From: Sporosarcina sp. FSL W7-1349
GTDB taxonomy: Bacteria > Bacillota > Bacilli > Bacillales_A > Planococcaceae
NCBI RefSeq assembly: GCF_038003045.1
Contig: NZ_JBBOOK010000003.1
Coordinates: forward strand, 62,001 to 126,000
Length of the DNA: 64,000 bases
Reading direction: 5' to 3'
A model generated the notes under the pieces. The model was not told where the DNA came from and searched no databases. It worked only from the letters and a program-made list of their open reading frames with translations. How positions within the stretch are numbered: position 1 is the first letter of the stretch; the number at the start of each line of letters is the position of its first letter. Both the position numbers and the translations under genes were made by a program. Shown here one piece after another: positions 22,044-30,564 of this stretch.

Positions 22044-22807
22044 TTTGGCAAGAGCCCTTCCATCGGACTGCTGGCGACGGCATAATCGCGCTCCGGCATC
22101 CGTCCCGCCTCGTAGCCTAACCGTCCGGCTTCGATTGCCAGTTTCATCGCCTCCGCCATCTTGACCGGGTCTTGGGCGGCAGACACCGCCGTGTTCAACA
22201 GGACGCCATCCGCGCCCAATTCCATGGCGAATGCCGCATCCTTCGGAGAACCGACGCCTGCATCAATAATGACCGGCACCTCCGCCTGCTCGATAATGAA
22301 TGACAAATTCAATGGATTGAGGATGCCTCGCCCCGAACCGATCGGTGCGCCGCCCGGCATAATGGCATGCACTCCCATTTCACCTAGTCGTCTTGCGAGG
22401 ACGACATCATCCGAAGTGTAGGGCAATACGATGAAACCTTCCTCCAACAGCATTTCAGTCGCCCGCAACGTTTCAACCGGATCGGGCAGTAATGAGCGAT
22501 CGCAGCCGATGATTTCGACTTTCACCATGTCGCAGAGACCTGAGGCTTTCGCCAGCTGGGCAATGCGCACCGCTTCCTCTGCCGTTTTTGCCCCCGCGGT
22601 ATTCGGTAGGAGCGTATACTTCGACAAATCGAGCTGTTCCAGGAAATTCGGTTGCGAAGGTTCAAACAGGTTCATTCGTCGAACCGCAAATGTAAGAATT
22701 TCTGCCTCCGATACACATACCGCTTCCTTCTGAATTTCGAATGAAGGATATTTCCCGGTCCCGAGCAATAAGCGGGATTTGAAAGTTTTATTTCCGATCT
22801 TCAACAT
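22040..22807 (-). CDS. thiG: Thiazole synthase
   Basis: ThiG forms the thiazole phosphate ring from 1-deoxy-xylulose-5-phosphate, dehydroglycine and ThiS thiocarboxylate. The 255-residue TIM barrel has the Schiff-base Lys96 (MVKVEIIG), the [10 protein letters not shown] start and the phosphate site [15 protein letters not shown] ([13 protein letters not shown]), with [12 protein letters not shown]. It starts 2 nt after thiS. In aerobic Bacillus dehydroglycine comes from ThiO, which is not in this operon. Confidence 0.96.
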   Translation of the reverse strand: MLKIGNKTFKSRLLLGTGKYPSFEIQKEAVCVSEAEILTFAVRRMNLFEPSQPNFLEQLDLSKYTLLPNTAGAKTAEEAVRIAQLAKASGLCDMVKVEIIGCDRSLLPDPVETLRATEMLLEEGFIVLPYTSDDVVLARRLGEMGVHAIMPGGAPIGSGRGILNPLNLSFIIEQAEVPVIIDAGVGSPKDAAFAMELGADGVLLNTAVSAAQDPVKMAEAMKLAIEAGRLGYEAGRMPERDYAVASSPMEGLLPN

Positions 22808-22809
22808 GC

Positions 22810-23013
22810 TTAGCCGCCTCCTACGAAATGAATGATTTCAATCTGATCCTTGTCCCGAATCGGGTGATCATACGCCTCTTTATTCAAAATCTGCCTGTTC
22901 AATTCCACAATTAAAATACGGTTTTCCAGTCCGAGATGGTGCAGCAGCTGATAGACATCCCCGACCTCTTTCGGAATCGACCGCCCCACCCCGTTCACAT
23001 CGATCTTCTTCAA
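22810..23013 (-). CDS. thiS: Sulfur carrier protein ThiS
   Basis: This is a 67-residue ubiquitin-like sulfur carrier. It ends IIHFVGGG, so the activated C-terminal Gly-Gly is present with one extra Gly before it. I place the start at TTG 23013 (MKKIDVNG) because GAGGAGG lies about 9 nt upstream; the longer frame starting at 23031 would begin inside the ribosome site. It follows tenI and precedes thiG with 2 nt spacing. Confidence 0.9.
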   Translation of the reverse strand: MKKIDVNGVGRSIPKEVGDVYQLLHHLGLENRILIVELNRQILNKEAYDHPIRDKDQIEIIHFVGGG

Positions 23014-23027
23014 TTTAGAACGCCTCC

Positions 23028-23633
23028 TCAATTCCTCACATATTCAAGTTCCTGACGATACTTGCGGATGGCTTGCCCTGGATGGTCGCTGTCGAAAATA
23101 GAAGACATGATGGCGATCCCCGCAACGCCTAACCGGGCCAATTCCTTAAGATGGCTAGGCTGGATTCCACCGATTGCATAAGTTGGTATAGGCAGATCGG
23201 CAATGATTTTGCTCAATTCCACAGTGCCGCGAGCCGAAAGCCCTTCCTTTGAGCGGGTTTCAAACAGATGGCCGTACAGAACCCAATCCGCGCCATCTTC
23301 ACTGGCCGAGATCGCTTCATTGTACGAATGGACGGACTTGCCGAGGGAAAGCTCGGGTATCTTGTTTTTAATCAAAGCAGGCGGAATCCCGTGGCCCGGT
23401 ATTTGCACCCGTCCGATCCCGCAAGCAAGAGCGATATCGACGCGTCCGTGGACAATCAGTTTCTGCTGCTCGAATCCGGACTCGACCAGATGATCGATCA
23501 GCCGGACCATCTCCCGATCGGTTTTTGATTTTTCACGTAAAATAACTGCATCGACAGAAGGCTGGATTGCCAGAAGGACTTCCGCCAGTCTATGATCCGG
23601 GAGGCAATCATTGGTGACCGCAATCAGTTTCAA
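23028..23633 (-). CDS. tenI: TenI, thiazole tautomerase
   Basis: This ThiE-like barrel of 201 residues aromatises the thiazole tautomer made by ThiG. It matches TenI in the segments VDAVILREKSK, LIVHGRVDIALACG, VHSYNEAISASEDGADWVLYGH and IPTYAIGGIQPSHL. TTG 23633 is preferred as the start: GGAGGTG lies 7 nt upstream, and the alternative ATG at 23654 precedes the ribosome site. It is the first gene after the TPP riboswitch. Confidence 0.88.
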   Translation of the reverse strand: MKLIAVTNDCLPDHRLAEVLLAIQPSVDAVILREKSKTDREMVRLIDHLVESGFEQQKLIVHGRVDIALACGIGRVQIPGHGIPPALIKNKIPELSLGKSVHSYNEAISASEDGADWVLYGHLFETRSKEGLSARGTVELSKIIADLPIPTYAIGGIQPSHLKELARLGVAGIAIMSSIFDSDHPGQAIRKYRQELEYVRN

Positions 23634-23654
23634 ACTTTCACCTCCTTTATGCAC

Positions 23655-23689
23655 AAAAAGACCACCTACCTGGAAAGATAAGTGGTCTA
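23655..23689 (-). terminator. TPP riboswitch terminator
   Basis: On the minus strand the stem AGACCAC/GTGGTCT (loop about 20 nt, with inner pairing) is followed by TTTTTG just before tenI. It is the expression platform of the TPP riboswitch. Confidence 0.8.
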
Positions 23690-23723
23690 GAGATCATCTA
23701 AATGGACAAAGATGCACTGAAAC

Positions 23724-23821
23724 AAGCCACTTCCCTCCGCAGGTCCGAACCTGTTCAGGTAATAAGGGTATCGGAGTTGCACTCGTCTCTCAGTCCTTTT
23801 CAAGGATTCCCCTAATGGTCA
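23724..23821 (-). promoter_or_regulatory. TPP riboswitch (thi box)
   Basis: On the minus strand the conserved thi-box blocks appear in order: AGGGGAATCCTT, ACTGAGAG, a variable arm, CCCTTATTACCTGA, ACAGGTT and CGGAGGGAAGTGGC. These are the pyrimidine and pyrophosphate sensor helices of the TPP aptamer. Together with the terminator at 23655-23689 it should shut off tenI-thiSGF when thiamine pyrophosphate is abundant. Confidence 0.97.
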
Positions 23822-24007
23822 AAATGTGTATGTAATTGTGTTGACGTCCTAACAATAGCAAAAAATTCAGCAAAAGGGAAGGGGGTGAAATAGTTTCAGG
23901 AAGTTTAGCACAGAGAGGATAGGCTATACTAACAAAGAAGTCGGTTGGAAAAGAGGATTCTAGAATACATATGCCGAAATAAACAGCTGGACGGAGAAAA
24001 TGGGAGA

Positions 24008-24036
24008 AATAAAAAAAATCCACCAACGTGGATTTT
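24008..24036 (-). terminator. Terminator of tRNA-Arg
   Basis: On the minus strand AAAATCCAC/GTGGATTTT with a 4-nt loop is followed by a long T run, 18 nt after the tRNA 3' end. Confidence 0.85.
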
Positions 24037-24053
24037 CAAGGAAAACTATAAAA

Positions 24054-24125
24054 CGCCCTCGGCAGGAGTCGAACCCACATTTCAAGAACCGGAATCTTGC
24101 GTGCTATCCATTGCACCACGAGGGC
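24054..24125 (-). tRNA. tRNA-Arg (anticodon CCG)
   Basis: On the minus strand the 72-nt cloverleaf has acceptor stem GCCCTCG/CGAGGGC, D stem GTGC/GCAC, anticodon stem CAAGA/TCTTG with loop TTCCGGT (anticodon CCG), T arm with GTTCGACTC, and discriminator G. CCA is not encoded. It reads codon CGG. Confidence 0.95.
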
Positions 24126-24232
24126 ATATCACTGCTACTCTTCGTAGCGGACAAATCTTATTATACAATTGCCGCGACGAGATTGCAACAGTTTTTTTGA
24201 GAAAGTTCCCATGGCTTTCATAAGGCATTATA

Positions 24233-24263
24233 TTTGACCTTAGTTGACCATACTAGGTATGAT
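24233..24263 (+). promoter_or_regulatory. clpP promoter overlapped by a CtsR operator
   Basis: TTTGACC-TTAG-TTGACC (24233-24249) is the tandem heptamer recognised by the heat-shock repressor CtsR. Its first half provides the -35 TTGACC of a promoter with -10 TATGAT at 24258-24263 (18 bp spacing). CtsR binding would block this promoter until heat or protein stress. Confidence 0.85.
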
Positions 24264-24332
24264 GAAGGTACAGTTGAAACGGCAAGTGGTTTCAGCAGAC
24301 CGACACTTATTCAACTTGAAGGAGGAAATGGA

Positions 24333-24941
24333 ATGAATCTAATACCTACAGTAATTGAACAGACGAACCGGGGAGAACGAGCTTACGATATTTATTCCCG
24401 CTTATTAAAAGATCGGATCATCCTGTTGGGGAGCGCAATCGACGATAATGTGGCGAACTCCATTGTAGCGCAACTTCTCTTCCTGGAAGCGGAAGATCCT
24501 GAAAAAGACGTGTCCATCTATATTAACAGCCCGGGAGGAAGTATCACAGCCGGAATGGCGATTTATGATACGATGCAGTTCATCAAACCGGACATTCAGA
24601 CGATTTGTATCGGAATGGCTGCGTCCATGGGATCCTTCCTTCTTACAGCCGGAACGAAAGGCAAACGGTATGCGTTGCCGAACGCGGAAGTCATGATCCA
24701 CCAACCACTGGGCGGCGCTCAAGGGCAGGCGACGGAAATCGAAATCGCCGCAAAACGCATCTTGTTCCTGCGTGAAAAATTGAACACGATCCTTTCCGAG
24801 CGCACAGGCCAACCGGTCGAAGTAATTGCACGCGACACAGACCGTGACAACTTCATGACTGCCGAACGTGCCAAAGAATATGGACTAATCGATCATATCA
24901 TCACACGCAGCGATATGAAACTGACAGACAACGAAAAGTGA
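24333..24941 (+). CDS. clpP: ATP-dependent Clp protease proteolytic subunit
   Basis: ClpP forms the 14-mer serine protease chamber used with ClpC and ClpX. The 202-residue protein has catalytic Ser98 (GMAASMGSF), His123 (VMIHQP) and Asp172 (DTDRDNFM). ATG 24333 follows GGAGG 7-8 nt upstream; the open frame extending to 24234 is leader. A CtsR box overlaps its promoter and a strong terminator follows, so it is monocistronic. It would also degrade ssrA-tagged proteins made with the tmRNA at 37965. Confidence 0.98.
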   Translation: MNLIPTVIEQTNRGERAYDIYSRLLKDRIILLGSAIDDNVANSIVAQLLFLEAEDPEKDVSIYINSPGGSITAGMAIYDTMQFIKPDIQTICIGMAASMGSFLLTAGTKGKRYALPNAEVMIHQPLGGAQGQATEIEIAAKRILFLREKLNTILSERTGQPVEVIARDTDRDNFMTAERAKEYGLIDHIITRSDMKLTDNEK

Positions 24942-24952
24942 TAAAGAAAAAG

Positions 24953-24981
24953 CCGATCTCAGCCAATGAGATCGGTTTTTT
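24953..24981 (+). terminator. Terminator after clpP
   Basis: A 9-bp stem CCGATCTCA/TGAGATCGG is followed by TTTTTT. Confidence 0.9.
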
Positions 24982-24996
24982 AAATAATCAAAAGTC

Positions 24997-25255
24997 AATC
25001 ACGCCTCGGCGTGATTGCGTCCGGATTTTTTCGAGCTTGAGGCCGACAGGATGTCGGTCATGCAGTCGTCGCGAATCGAACAGTGAAGGTTCGATTTGCC
25101 GTATTTCTGCGTCCTTTGCAGAAATTAAGGCACCTTTAGGACGTCGCGTACTTAGACTGCCTTCCCCTTAAAGCTTCCCTTAAAAAACCGTGACATCCGC
25201 CGGAGGCTTTATTTTTATTCAGCGGGAGTTTGAACTCCCGCTGGATAAAAATAAA
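24997..25255. repeat. Highly structured intergenic element with five successive hairpins
   Basis: No gene is evident between clpP and lemA. The stretch holds, in order, the hairpins AATCACGC/GCGTGATT (24997-25016), GGCCGACA/TGTCGGTC (25041-25059), AATCGAAC/GTTCGATT (25074-25096), TTTCTGC/GCAGAAA (25104-25124) and a 22-bp near-perfect stem at 25208-25255 (core CAGCGGGAGT/ACTCCCGCTG, flanked by TTTATTTTTAT and its complement). The last looks like a two-way terminator. The module resembles a dispersed structured repeat rather than a protein gene. A 77-codon frame across it is not protein-like. Confidence 0.7.
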
Positions 25256-25358
25256 TGAAACCTATCGACTTGGGAGACAGTATATAGTAGGTGAGGAGAA
25301 GTTTTAAAGCATCGGATTAGCGGTAAATTAATATCATAAGGTAGTGAGGAGTGGTGAA

Positions 25359-25937
25359 ATGAGGAAATTGCTAGGACCGCTTTTGACGGTTGTCATTATT
25401 TTGGTCGTGCTCGCGATCATATTCGTACCAAGTTATAACAAATTCGTCAACTTGGAGGAAGACGTGGATCAAGCGAATGCGCAAGTCGATAACCAGTTGC
25501 AGCGGCGACTCGATTTGATTCCCAACTTGGTGAATACGGTCAAAGGGTATGCGAGTCATGAAAGTGAGGTTCTGACTGAAATTGCAGAAGCCCGCTCCCG
25601 GCTTGCCGGAGCCAATAGCCGGGACGAAGAGGTAGCGGCGGATAATGAATTATCGGGTGCTTTAAGCCGACTGCTCGTTGTGGTGGAAAATTATCCGGAA
25701 CTAAAAGCCGATCGACAGTTTACCCAGCTCATGGATGAGTTAGCCGGAACGGAAAACCGGCTCACAGTCGCACGGATGGACTACAATAATGTCGTATCGT
25801 CGTATAATCGGCAAGTGAAACGGTTCCCGGGGAAATTGGTTGCTTCCATTTTCGGATTCGATGAAAAAGAGTATTATCCAGCGGACGCGGGTGCGAAAGA
25901 TGCCCCGGAAGTCGATTTCGGGGATGACAACAAGTGA
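25359..25937 (+). CDS. lemA: LemA family protein
   Basis: The 192-residue protein has an N-terminal membrane anchor (LLTVVIILVVLAIIFVPSY), an extracytoplasmic helical LemA domain with the signature NQLQRRLDLIPNLVNTVKGY (about 45-64), and VARMDYNNVVSSYNRQVKRFP near residue 150. Its molecular role is unknown; lemA genes are commonly paired with TPM-domain proteins, as here. ATG 25359 follows GTGAGGAG. Its stop overlaps the next start (GTGA). Confidence 0.9.
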   Translation: MRKLLGPLLTVVIILVVLAIIFVPSYNKFVNLEEDVDQANAQVDNQLQRRLDLIPNLVNTVKGYASHESEVLTEIAEARSRLAGANSRDEEVAADNELSGALSRLLVVVENYPELKADRQFTQLMDELAGTENRLTVARMDYNNVVSSYNRQVKRFPGKLVASIFGFDEKEYYPADAGAKDAPEVDFGDDNK

Positions 25938-26743
25938 TCCATCGGGCCATTCGCCTCTTTCTTGCGGCGTGTCTGCTCAGTATAACCGTCTTGCCCGGAC
26001 TGGCGTCCGCAGCGAATGTCCCGGTGATCCAAGACGGCGCGGATATTTTATCGCCACAACAGGAAGCGGAACTGGAGCAATACGGAATCCGGTTATATGA
26101 AGCGACGTCCGCGGAGCTCGCCGTATTGACGATTCCGAGCATCGGGGACGAACCGGTCGCGGAATATGCGGTGAAGAAGTTGCGGGAATTCCAATTAGGG
26201 GATAAAAAGCTCAATAACGGTGCGTTATTTGTCGTGACGACCCAAAAGAATTCAGCAGGCGACCGCCACTTCGAACTGTCGGTCGGCTATGGACTGGAAG
26301 GGGCTTTGCCGGATGGAAAAGTCACACGGATTATGGATGAAGTGGCGGTTCCTTTTTTGAATGAAGAACAGCCCGACCAAGCAATTGTCAATGCGTATAA
26401 GGCATATTATAACGAGATTGCGGCCGAGTACGGACTGGACGGCGCATCCTTGCCGGTGAACACCGTGGCTGGTGAATATGATTCGTCGGACGGTGGTTTT
26501 CCGTGGGTTACCCTTATCATTATTTTAATTATTGTATTCAGTCTCATGGGAGGACGAGGCGGCGGTGGTTCGGGCGGTTCCGGTGGACGCCGGAGTCGCG
26601 GAGGACCGGTCTTCTTCCCAGGATCCTTCGGCGGTGGAGGCGGCGGTGGTTTCTTCGGAGGCGGCGGCTCTGGAGGCGGAGGGTTTGGCGGATTCGGCGG
26701 CGGTGGTTCCGGCGGTGGAGGCGGAGGCGGCCGAAGCTGGTAA
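25934..26743 (+). CDS. TPM-domain protein with glycine-rich tail (YgcG family)
   Basis: The 269-residue secreted or membrane protein has a signal peptide (to about residue 26, SASA-type region GLASAANV), a TPM_phosphatase domain (about 30-160, with GALFVVTTQK and VGYGLEGALPDG), one membrane helix (WVTLIIILIIVFSLMGG, about 195) and a 65-residue Gly-rich C-terminus ending in GGGGRSW. The GTG start overlaps the lemA stop, so the two are translationally coupled. TPM proteins of this type work with LemA at the membrane; biochemical activity is uncertain. A terminator follows. Confidence 0.88.
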   Translation: MIHRAIRLFLAACLLSITVLPGLASAANVPVIQDGADILSPQQEAELEQYGIRLYEATSAELAVLTIPSIGDEPVAEYAVKKLREFQLGDKKLNNGALFVVTTQKNSAGDRHFELSVGYGLEGALPDGKVTRIMDEVAVPFLNEEQPDQAIVNAYKAYYNEIAAEYGLDGASLPVNTVAGEYDSSDGGFPWVTLIIILIIVFSLMGGRGGGGSGGSGGRRSRGGPVFFPGSFGGGGGGGFFGGGGSGGGGFGGFGGGGSGGGGGGGRSW

Positions 26744-26750
26744 ACCAAAA

Positions 26751-26781
26751 GGATGGCATGCATGCGTGCCATTCTTTTTTT
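26751..26781 (+). terminator. Terminator of the lemA operon
   Basis: A stem GGATGGCA/TGCCATTC with an 8-nt loop is followed by seven T. Confidence 0.85.
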
Positions 26782-26821
26782 GATTATACTAAGGGGAACT
26801 AAACCGAACGAGGTGTGACCT

Positions 26822-27052
26822 ATGCAGTTGACATTTTACACGAGAGAAGGCTGCCCGCTTTGCGAGGACGCGAAGCGGATGCTGCAATTGGCGGAAGACG
26901 ATTACCCCTTTACGTGGACGGAAGTCGATATCGAACAGGACGATGCCATCCACGAAAAGTATATGCTCATGATCCCGGTAATTGAAATCGACGGGCAAGT
27001 GGCCCTGTACGGCTCCATCGGCTATATGGATATTATTGGATTATTTGAATGA
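26822..27052 (+). CDS. Glutaredoxin-family protein (thioredoxin fold)
   Basis: The 76-residue protein has the redox motif CPLC at residues 12-15 (YTREGCPLCEDAKRML) and the cis-Pro segment MIPVIEIDG near residue 55. It is of the short glutaredoxin-like (DUF836) type. GAGGTG lies 6-7 nt before the ATG. In related genomes a glutaredoxin gene of this kind precedes cggR-gap; here it stands before a tandem array and gap with no cggR. Confidence 0.85.
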   Translation: MQLTFYTREGCPLCEDAKRMLQLAEDDYPFTWTEVDIEQDDAIHEKYMLMIPVIEIDGQVALYGSIGYMDIIGLFE

Positions 27053-27088
27053 AGAGATTGCACTCGTGTTTTTAATTTGCACCCCTTT

Positions 27089-27374
27089 GCGCTTATAACT
27101 TGGATTTCGCGCTTATACTGCGTTTCGCAGCGACCATAACTTGAGTTGTGCGCTCAAACGCCGCTCCGCCATGCCCATAACTCGCATCCCGCGCTCATAA
27201 CGCGGGTTTTGCGCTCATATTCCGTTCCATGCGCTCATAACTCGGTTTTCGCGCTCAAACCCCGTCCCGCCGCGCTCATAACTCGGTTTCCGCGCTCAAA
27301 CCCCGTCCCGCGGCGCCCATAACTCGCATCCCGCGCTCAAACCACTAATCCCCGCGCCCATAACTCTGCGCAAC
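27089..27374 (-). repeat. Degenerate tandem array C, about 14 units of 20-21 bp
   Basis: Units of the form GCGCTCATAACTCGGTTTTC and GCGCTCAAACCCCGTCCCGC alternate irregularly from 27089 to 27374, with unit lengths of 18-23 bp and most at 20-21. On the minus strand many units read GAGTTATGAGCGC, close to the GTTATCAGCG core of arrays A and B. It fills the space between the glutaredoxin gene and gap, where cggR normally lies. Confidence 0.85.
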
Positions 27375-27432
27375 ACCCTACATCACCCATGCCTCCACTC
27401 CCAAATCTTCACTTTCATACATAAGAACAGGA

Positions 27433-27446
27433 AACTACGGGTAGTT
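27433..27446. promoter_or_regulatory. Palindrome upstream of gap (possible operator)
   Basis: AACTAC-GG-GTAGTT is a perfect inverted repeat ending 29 bp before the gap start and touching a TTATAA sequence that could be a -10. It could be an operator for an unlinked repressor or a short RNA hairpin. Confidence 0.35.
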
Positions 27447-27475
27447 ATAAAAGAAAGAAGTGAGGAGGGATTGGC

Positions 27476-28489
27476 ATGACTTTGAAAATGGCCATCAACG
27501 GATTTGGGCGGATCGGCCGTCTGGTGTTGCGTGAAGTGGTGAAGCGCCGGGAGGACATCGAACTGGTCGCGGTGAACGATTTGACGGATGCCGCGATGCT
27601 CGCCCATTTACTGAAATACGATTCCGTCCACGGGATATTCGAGGCGGATGTGGAGTCCGATGAAGATACTTTGATTGTCAACGGAAAGAAGATCCGCGTG
27701 TTCGCCGAGCGGGATCCGTCCCAGCTGCCATGGAAAGAACTCGGCGTCGATCTCGTCATCGAATCCACCGGAGTGTTCCGCAATCGGGAAGGGTTGGGCA
27801 AACATTTGGAGGCCGGCGCGAAGAAGGTTCTATTATCGGCACCTGCGAAAGGAGATATCACCACCCTCGTGCTAGGAGTCAATGAAGAGACGTACGATCC
27901 CGGCAAGGATGATATTGTCTCCAATGCGTCCTGTACAACGAACTGTCTTGCCCCGGTCGCGAAGGTGCTCCACGAACAGTTCGGCATCCGCCGCGGCTTC
28001 ATGACGACGGTCCACTCTTACACGAATGACCAGCGGATTTTGGATTTGCCCCATTCCGATTATCGCCGTGCCCGGGCCGCCGCCGAATCGATCATCCCGA
28101 CGACAACGGGTGCCGCTGCCTCGGTCGCGAAGGTGCTCCCTGAACTGAAAGGGAAGTTGGATGGAATGGCCGTCCGAGTGCCGACGTCGAATGTATCGCT
28201 CGTCGACTTTGTCGTGGAATTGGACAAAAATGCGTCGGTGGAAGAAGTCAATGGCGCTTTACAGCAAGCGGCGGAGAATGAAATGAAAGGCATCCTGTCA
28301 TACACGGATTTGCCCTTAGTCTCCAAGGATTATAATGGCAACACCTTTTCATCGACAGTGGACGGTTTATCGACCATGGTGTTGCAGGAAAATCTCATCA
28401 AAGTCGTCTGTTGGTACGACAACGAATCCGCCTACGCCGCCCGATGTGTCGATCTGGCTTTGTTGATTGCAAGCAAAGGAATTCGGTGA
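27476..28489 (+). CDS. gap: Glyceraldehyde-3-phosphate dehydrogenase (NAD type)
   Basis: This 337-residue enzyme oxidises glyceraldehyde-3-phosphate to 1,3-bisphosphoglycerate. It shows NAD site GFGRIG (9-14), NDLTD (35-38 region, typical of NAD-preferring glycolytic GapA), catalytic Cys153 in SNASCTTNC and His180 in TTVHSYT. GTGAGGAGGG precedes the ATG. It leads the gap-pgk-tpiA-gpmI-eno cluster but lacks the upstream cggR. Confidence 0.97.
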   Translation: MTLKMAINGFGRIGRLVLREVVKRREDIELVAVNDLTDAAMLAHLLKYDSVHGIFEADVESDEDTLIVNGKKIRVFAERDPSQLPWKELGVDLVIESTGVFRNREGLGKHLEAGAKKVLLSAPAKGDITTLVLGVNEETYDPGKDDIVSNASCTTNCLAPVAKVLHEQFGIRRGFMTTVHSYTNDQRILDLPHSDYRRARAAAESIIPTTTGAAASVAKVLPELKGKLDGMAVRVPTSNVSLVDFVVELDKNASVEEVNGALQQAAENEMKGILSYTDLPLVSKDYNGNTFSSTVDGLSTMVLQENLIKVVCWYDNESAYAARCVDLALLIASKGIR

Positions 28490-28546
28490 ATGAAGATAAA
28501 CATAGCCATTCTAACGTGAACCGCTTATAATGAGTAGATGGGTAAG

Positions 28547-28577
28547 AGGAGCGGGGATACCCCGGTCCTTCTTTTTA
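28547..28577 (+). terminator. Hairpin with T run between gap and pgk
   Basis: AGGAGCGGGG/CCCCGGTCCT with a 3-nt loop is followed by TCTTTTT. A TATAAT lies 20 bp upstream (28525-28530 region), so it may both attenuate gap read-through and act as a leader of a second promoter. Confidence 0.6.
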
Positions 28578-28603
28578 ATTAATCTTGGAGGTGGGCATTT
28601 TTC

Positions 28604-29788
28604 ATGATGTCTAAAAAGACGATGAAAGATATGCAGCTGGAAGGGCAACGTGTATTTTGCCGTGTCGATTTCAATGTACCGATGGAGAATGGCGAAGTGA
28701 CCGACGATACCCGGATCCGGGCTGCAATCCCGACGATTGAATATATGGTGGAAAACGGAGCGAAAGTCATCTTGGCGAGTCATCTCGGCCGGCCGAAAGG
28801 ACAAGTCGTCGAAGAGATGCGCCTGGCACCAGCGGGCAATAAACTTGCGGAACTGCTCGGGAAACCGGTGAAGATCCTCAAGGAATCCGTCGGAACAGCA
28901 GTAGAAGAAGCAATCGCTTCGATGGAAAACGGCGAGATTGTCCTGTTGGAAAATGTGCGGTTCAATGAAGGCGAAGAGAAAAATGATCCTGCACTTGCGA
29001 AAGAATTTGCAAAACTGGCGGACGTATTCGTCAATGATGCATTCGGGACTGCTCACCGTGCTCATGCCTCCACAGCAGGCATTGCAAATTACATACCGGG
29101 CGTGCTAGGATTCCTGCTCGAAACGGAGCTGGACGTTCTCGGCAAGGCGTTATCCAACCCGGACCGCCCATTCACAGCGATCGTAGGCGGCGCGAAAGTG
29201 AAAGATAAAATCGGCGTGATCGATAATCTATTGGATATTGCAGACAATCTCCTTATCGGAGGCGGTCTTTCCTATACATTTACAAAAGCGCAAGGATATG
29301 AAACAGGCAATTCGCTCGTGGAAGAAGACAAAATCGAACTAGCCAAATCCTTCATTGAAAAAGCGAAGGAGAAAGATGTCAATCTGTACTTGCCGATCGA
29401 TGCGGTCGTGGCGGACTCGTTTTCAAACGAAGCGAAAACGCAAACTGTTACAATAGACGCGATCCCGGAAGGATGGATGGGGCTGGATATCGGACCGGAA
29501 ACGGCGAAATTGTACGCAGACGTCATCCGGAATTCGAAGTTCGCGATCTGGAATGGACCGATGGGCGTCTTTGAAATGGAGCCATTTTCAAACGGTACGA
29601 AACAAGTAGCGGAAGCAATGGCTGAAACAGAGGCCTATACGATCATTGGCGGTGGAGACTCCGCAGCGGCTGTCGAAAAATTCGACTTGGCGGATCGGAT
29701 GGACCATGTATCGACGGGCGGCGGAGCTTCGTTGGAATTCATGGAAGGGAAGGAACTCCCTGGAGTAGTAGCATTACAGGATCGATGA
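28604..29788 (+). CDS. pgk: Phosphoglycerate kinase
   Basis: The 394-residue enzyme makes ATP from 1,3-bisphosphoglycerate. The PGK signature [19 protein letters not shown] lies near residue 20, the substrate segment ASHLGRPKG near 59, and the nucleotide loop GGGDSAAAV near 350. Two ATGs (28604, 28607) follow GGAGGTGGG; 28604 has the better 8-nt spacing. tpiA follows almost directly, with pgk ending inside the tpiA leader. Confidence 0.97.
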   Translation: MMSKKTMKDMQLEGQRVFCRVDFNVPMENGEVTDDTRIRAAIPTIEYMVENGAKVILASHLGRPKGQVVEEMRLAPAGNKLAELLGKPVKILKESVGTAVEEAIASMENGEIVLLENVRFNEGEEKNDPALAKEFAKLADVFVNDAFGTAHRAHASTAGIANYIPGVLGFLLETELDVLGKALSNPDRPFTAIVGGAKVKDKIGVIDNLLDIADNLLIGGGLSYTFTKAQGYETGNSLVEEDKIELAKSFIEKAKEKDVNLYLPIDAVVADSFSNEAKTQTVTIDAIPEGWMGLDIGPETAKLYADVIRNSKFAIWNGPMGVFEMEPFSNGTKQVAEAMAETEAYTIIGGGDSAAAVEKFDLADRMDHVSTGGGASLEFMEGKELPGVVALQDR

Positions 29789-29802
29789 ATGGAGGTGCTG
29801 AT

Positions 29803-30564
29803 TTGCGAAAACGGATCATTGCGGGAAATTGGAAAATGTATAAGACGAGTGGGGAAGCGAAAAGCTTTATTCGGGAAGTGATCGGGAATCTCTCGGAATC
29901 GGATCACGTGGAAGCGGTCGTTTGTCCGCCATCCCTCTACTTGGAGGAACTATCGCGATTAACCTTGGCTTCTCCATTGGCCATCGGTGCACAGACGATG
30001 CACGAAGAGAAAGAGGGAGCGTTCACTGGGGAAGTGAGCCCGGCGATGTTGGCGAATGTCGGGGTGCGCTATGTCATCCTTGGCCATTCGGAGCGCCGCC
30101 AGTATTTTAATGAAACCGACAGTTCCGTGAATCGGAAAGTCCGAGCAGCATTCGAAAACGAATTGACGCCGATCGTTTGTGTCGGAGAATCACTCGAACA
30201 GCGCGAGGCCGGCCAGACGGCACAATTGGTGGCAGACCAAGTGGAAAAAGCGTTCGACGGCATCGATGCGCAGTCCGCTGCAAAGGCGGTCATCGCCTAC
30301 GAGCCAATCTGGGCGATTGGTACGGGGAAAACGGCAACCGCACAAGACGCCAATGAAGTGTGCGGCACGATCCGCAGCACGATCCGAGAAATGTACGGAG
30401 AAAGCGTCGCGGATCAAATCCGTATTCAATACGGCGGCAGCGTCAAGCCGGAGAACATCGGCGAATTGCTATCGATGGAACATATCGATGGGGCATTGGT
30501 CGGCGGGGCAAGTTTGGATCCGGCATCATTTTTGAAACTAGTGGAGGTCGGCGGAAATGGGTAA
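29803..30564 (+). CDS. tpiA: Triosephosphate isomerase
   Basis: The 253-residue TIM barrel interconverts DHAP and glyceraldehyde-3-phosphate. It has [13 protein letters not shown] at the start (Asn and catalytic Lys), catalytic His in LGHSERR near 95, catalytic Glu in [13 protein letters not shown] near 165, and the phosphate site [12 protein letters not shown] 29803 is the start by homology and by GGAGGTG 5 nt upstream; the ATG at 29785 precedes the ribosome site. It overlaps gpmI by 8 nt. Confidence 0.96.
   Translation: MRKRIIAGNWKMYKTSGEAKSFIREVIGNLSESDHVEAVVCPPSLYLEELSRLTLASPLAIGAQTMHEEKEGAFTGEVSPAMLANVGVRYVILGHSERRQYFNETDSSVNRKVRAAFENELTPIVCVGESLEQREAGQTAQLVADQVEKAFDGIDAQSAAKAVIAYEPIWAIGTGKTATAQDANEVCGTIRSTIREMYGESVADQIRIQYGGSVKPENIGELLSMEHIDGALVGGASLDPASFLKLVEVGGNG

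Noticed and set aside
24938-25171. 77-codon frame after clpP
   Set aside because: It runs through the hairpin element, is rich in Arg and Ser from structured DNA, and overlaps the clpP terminator.
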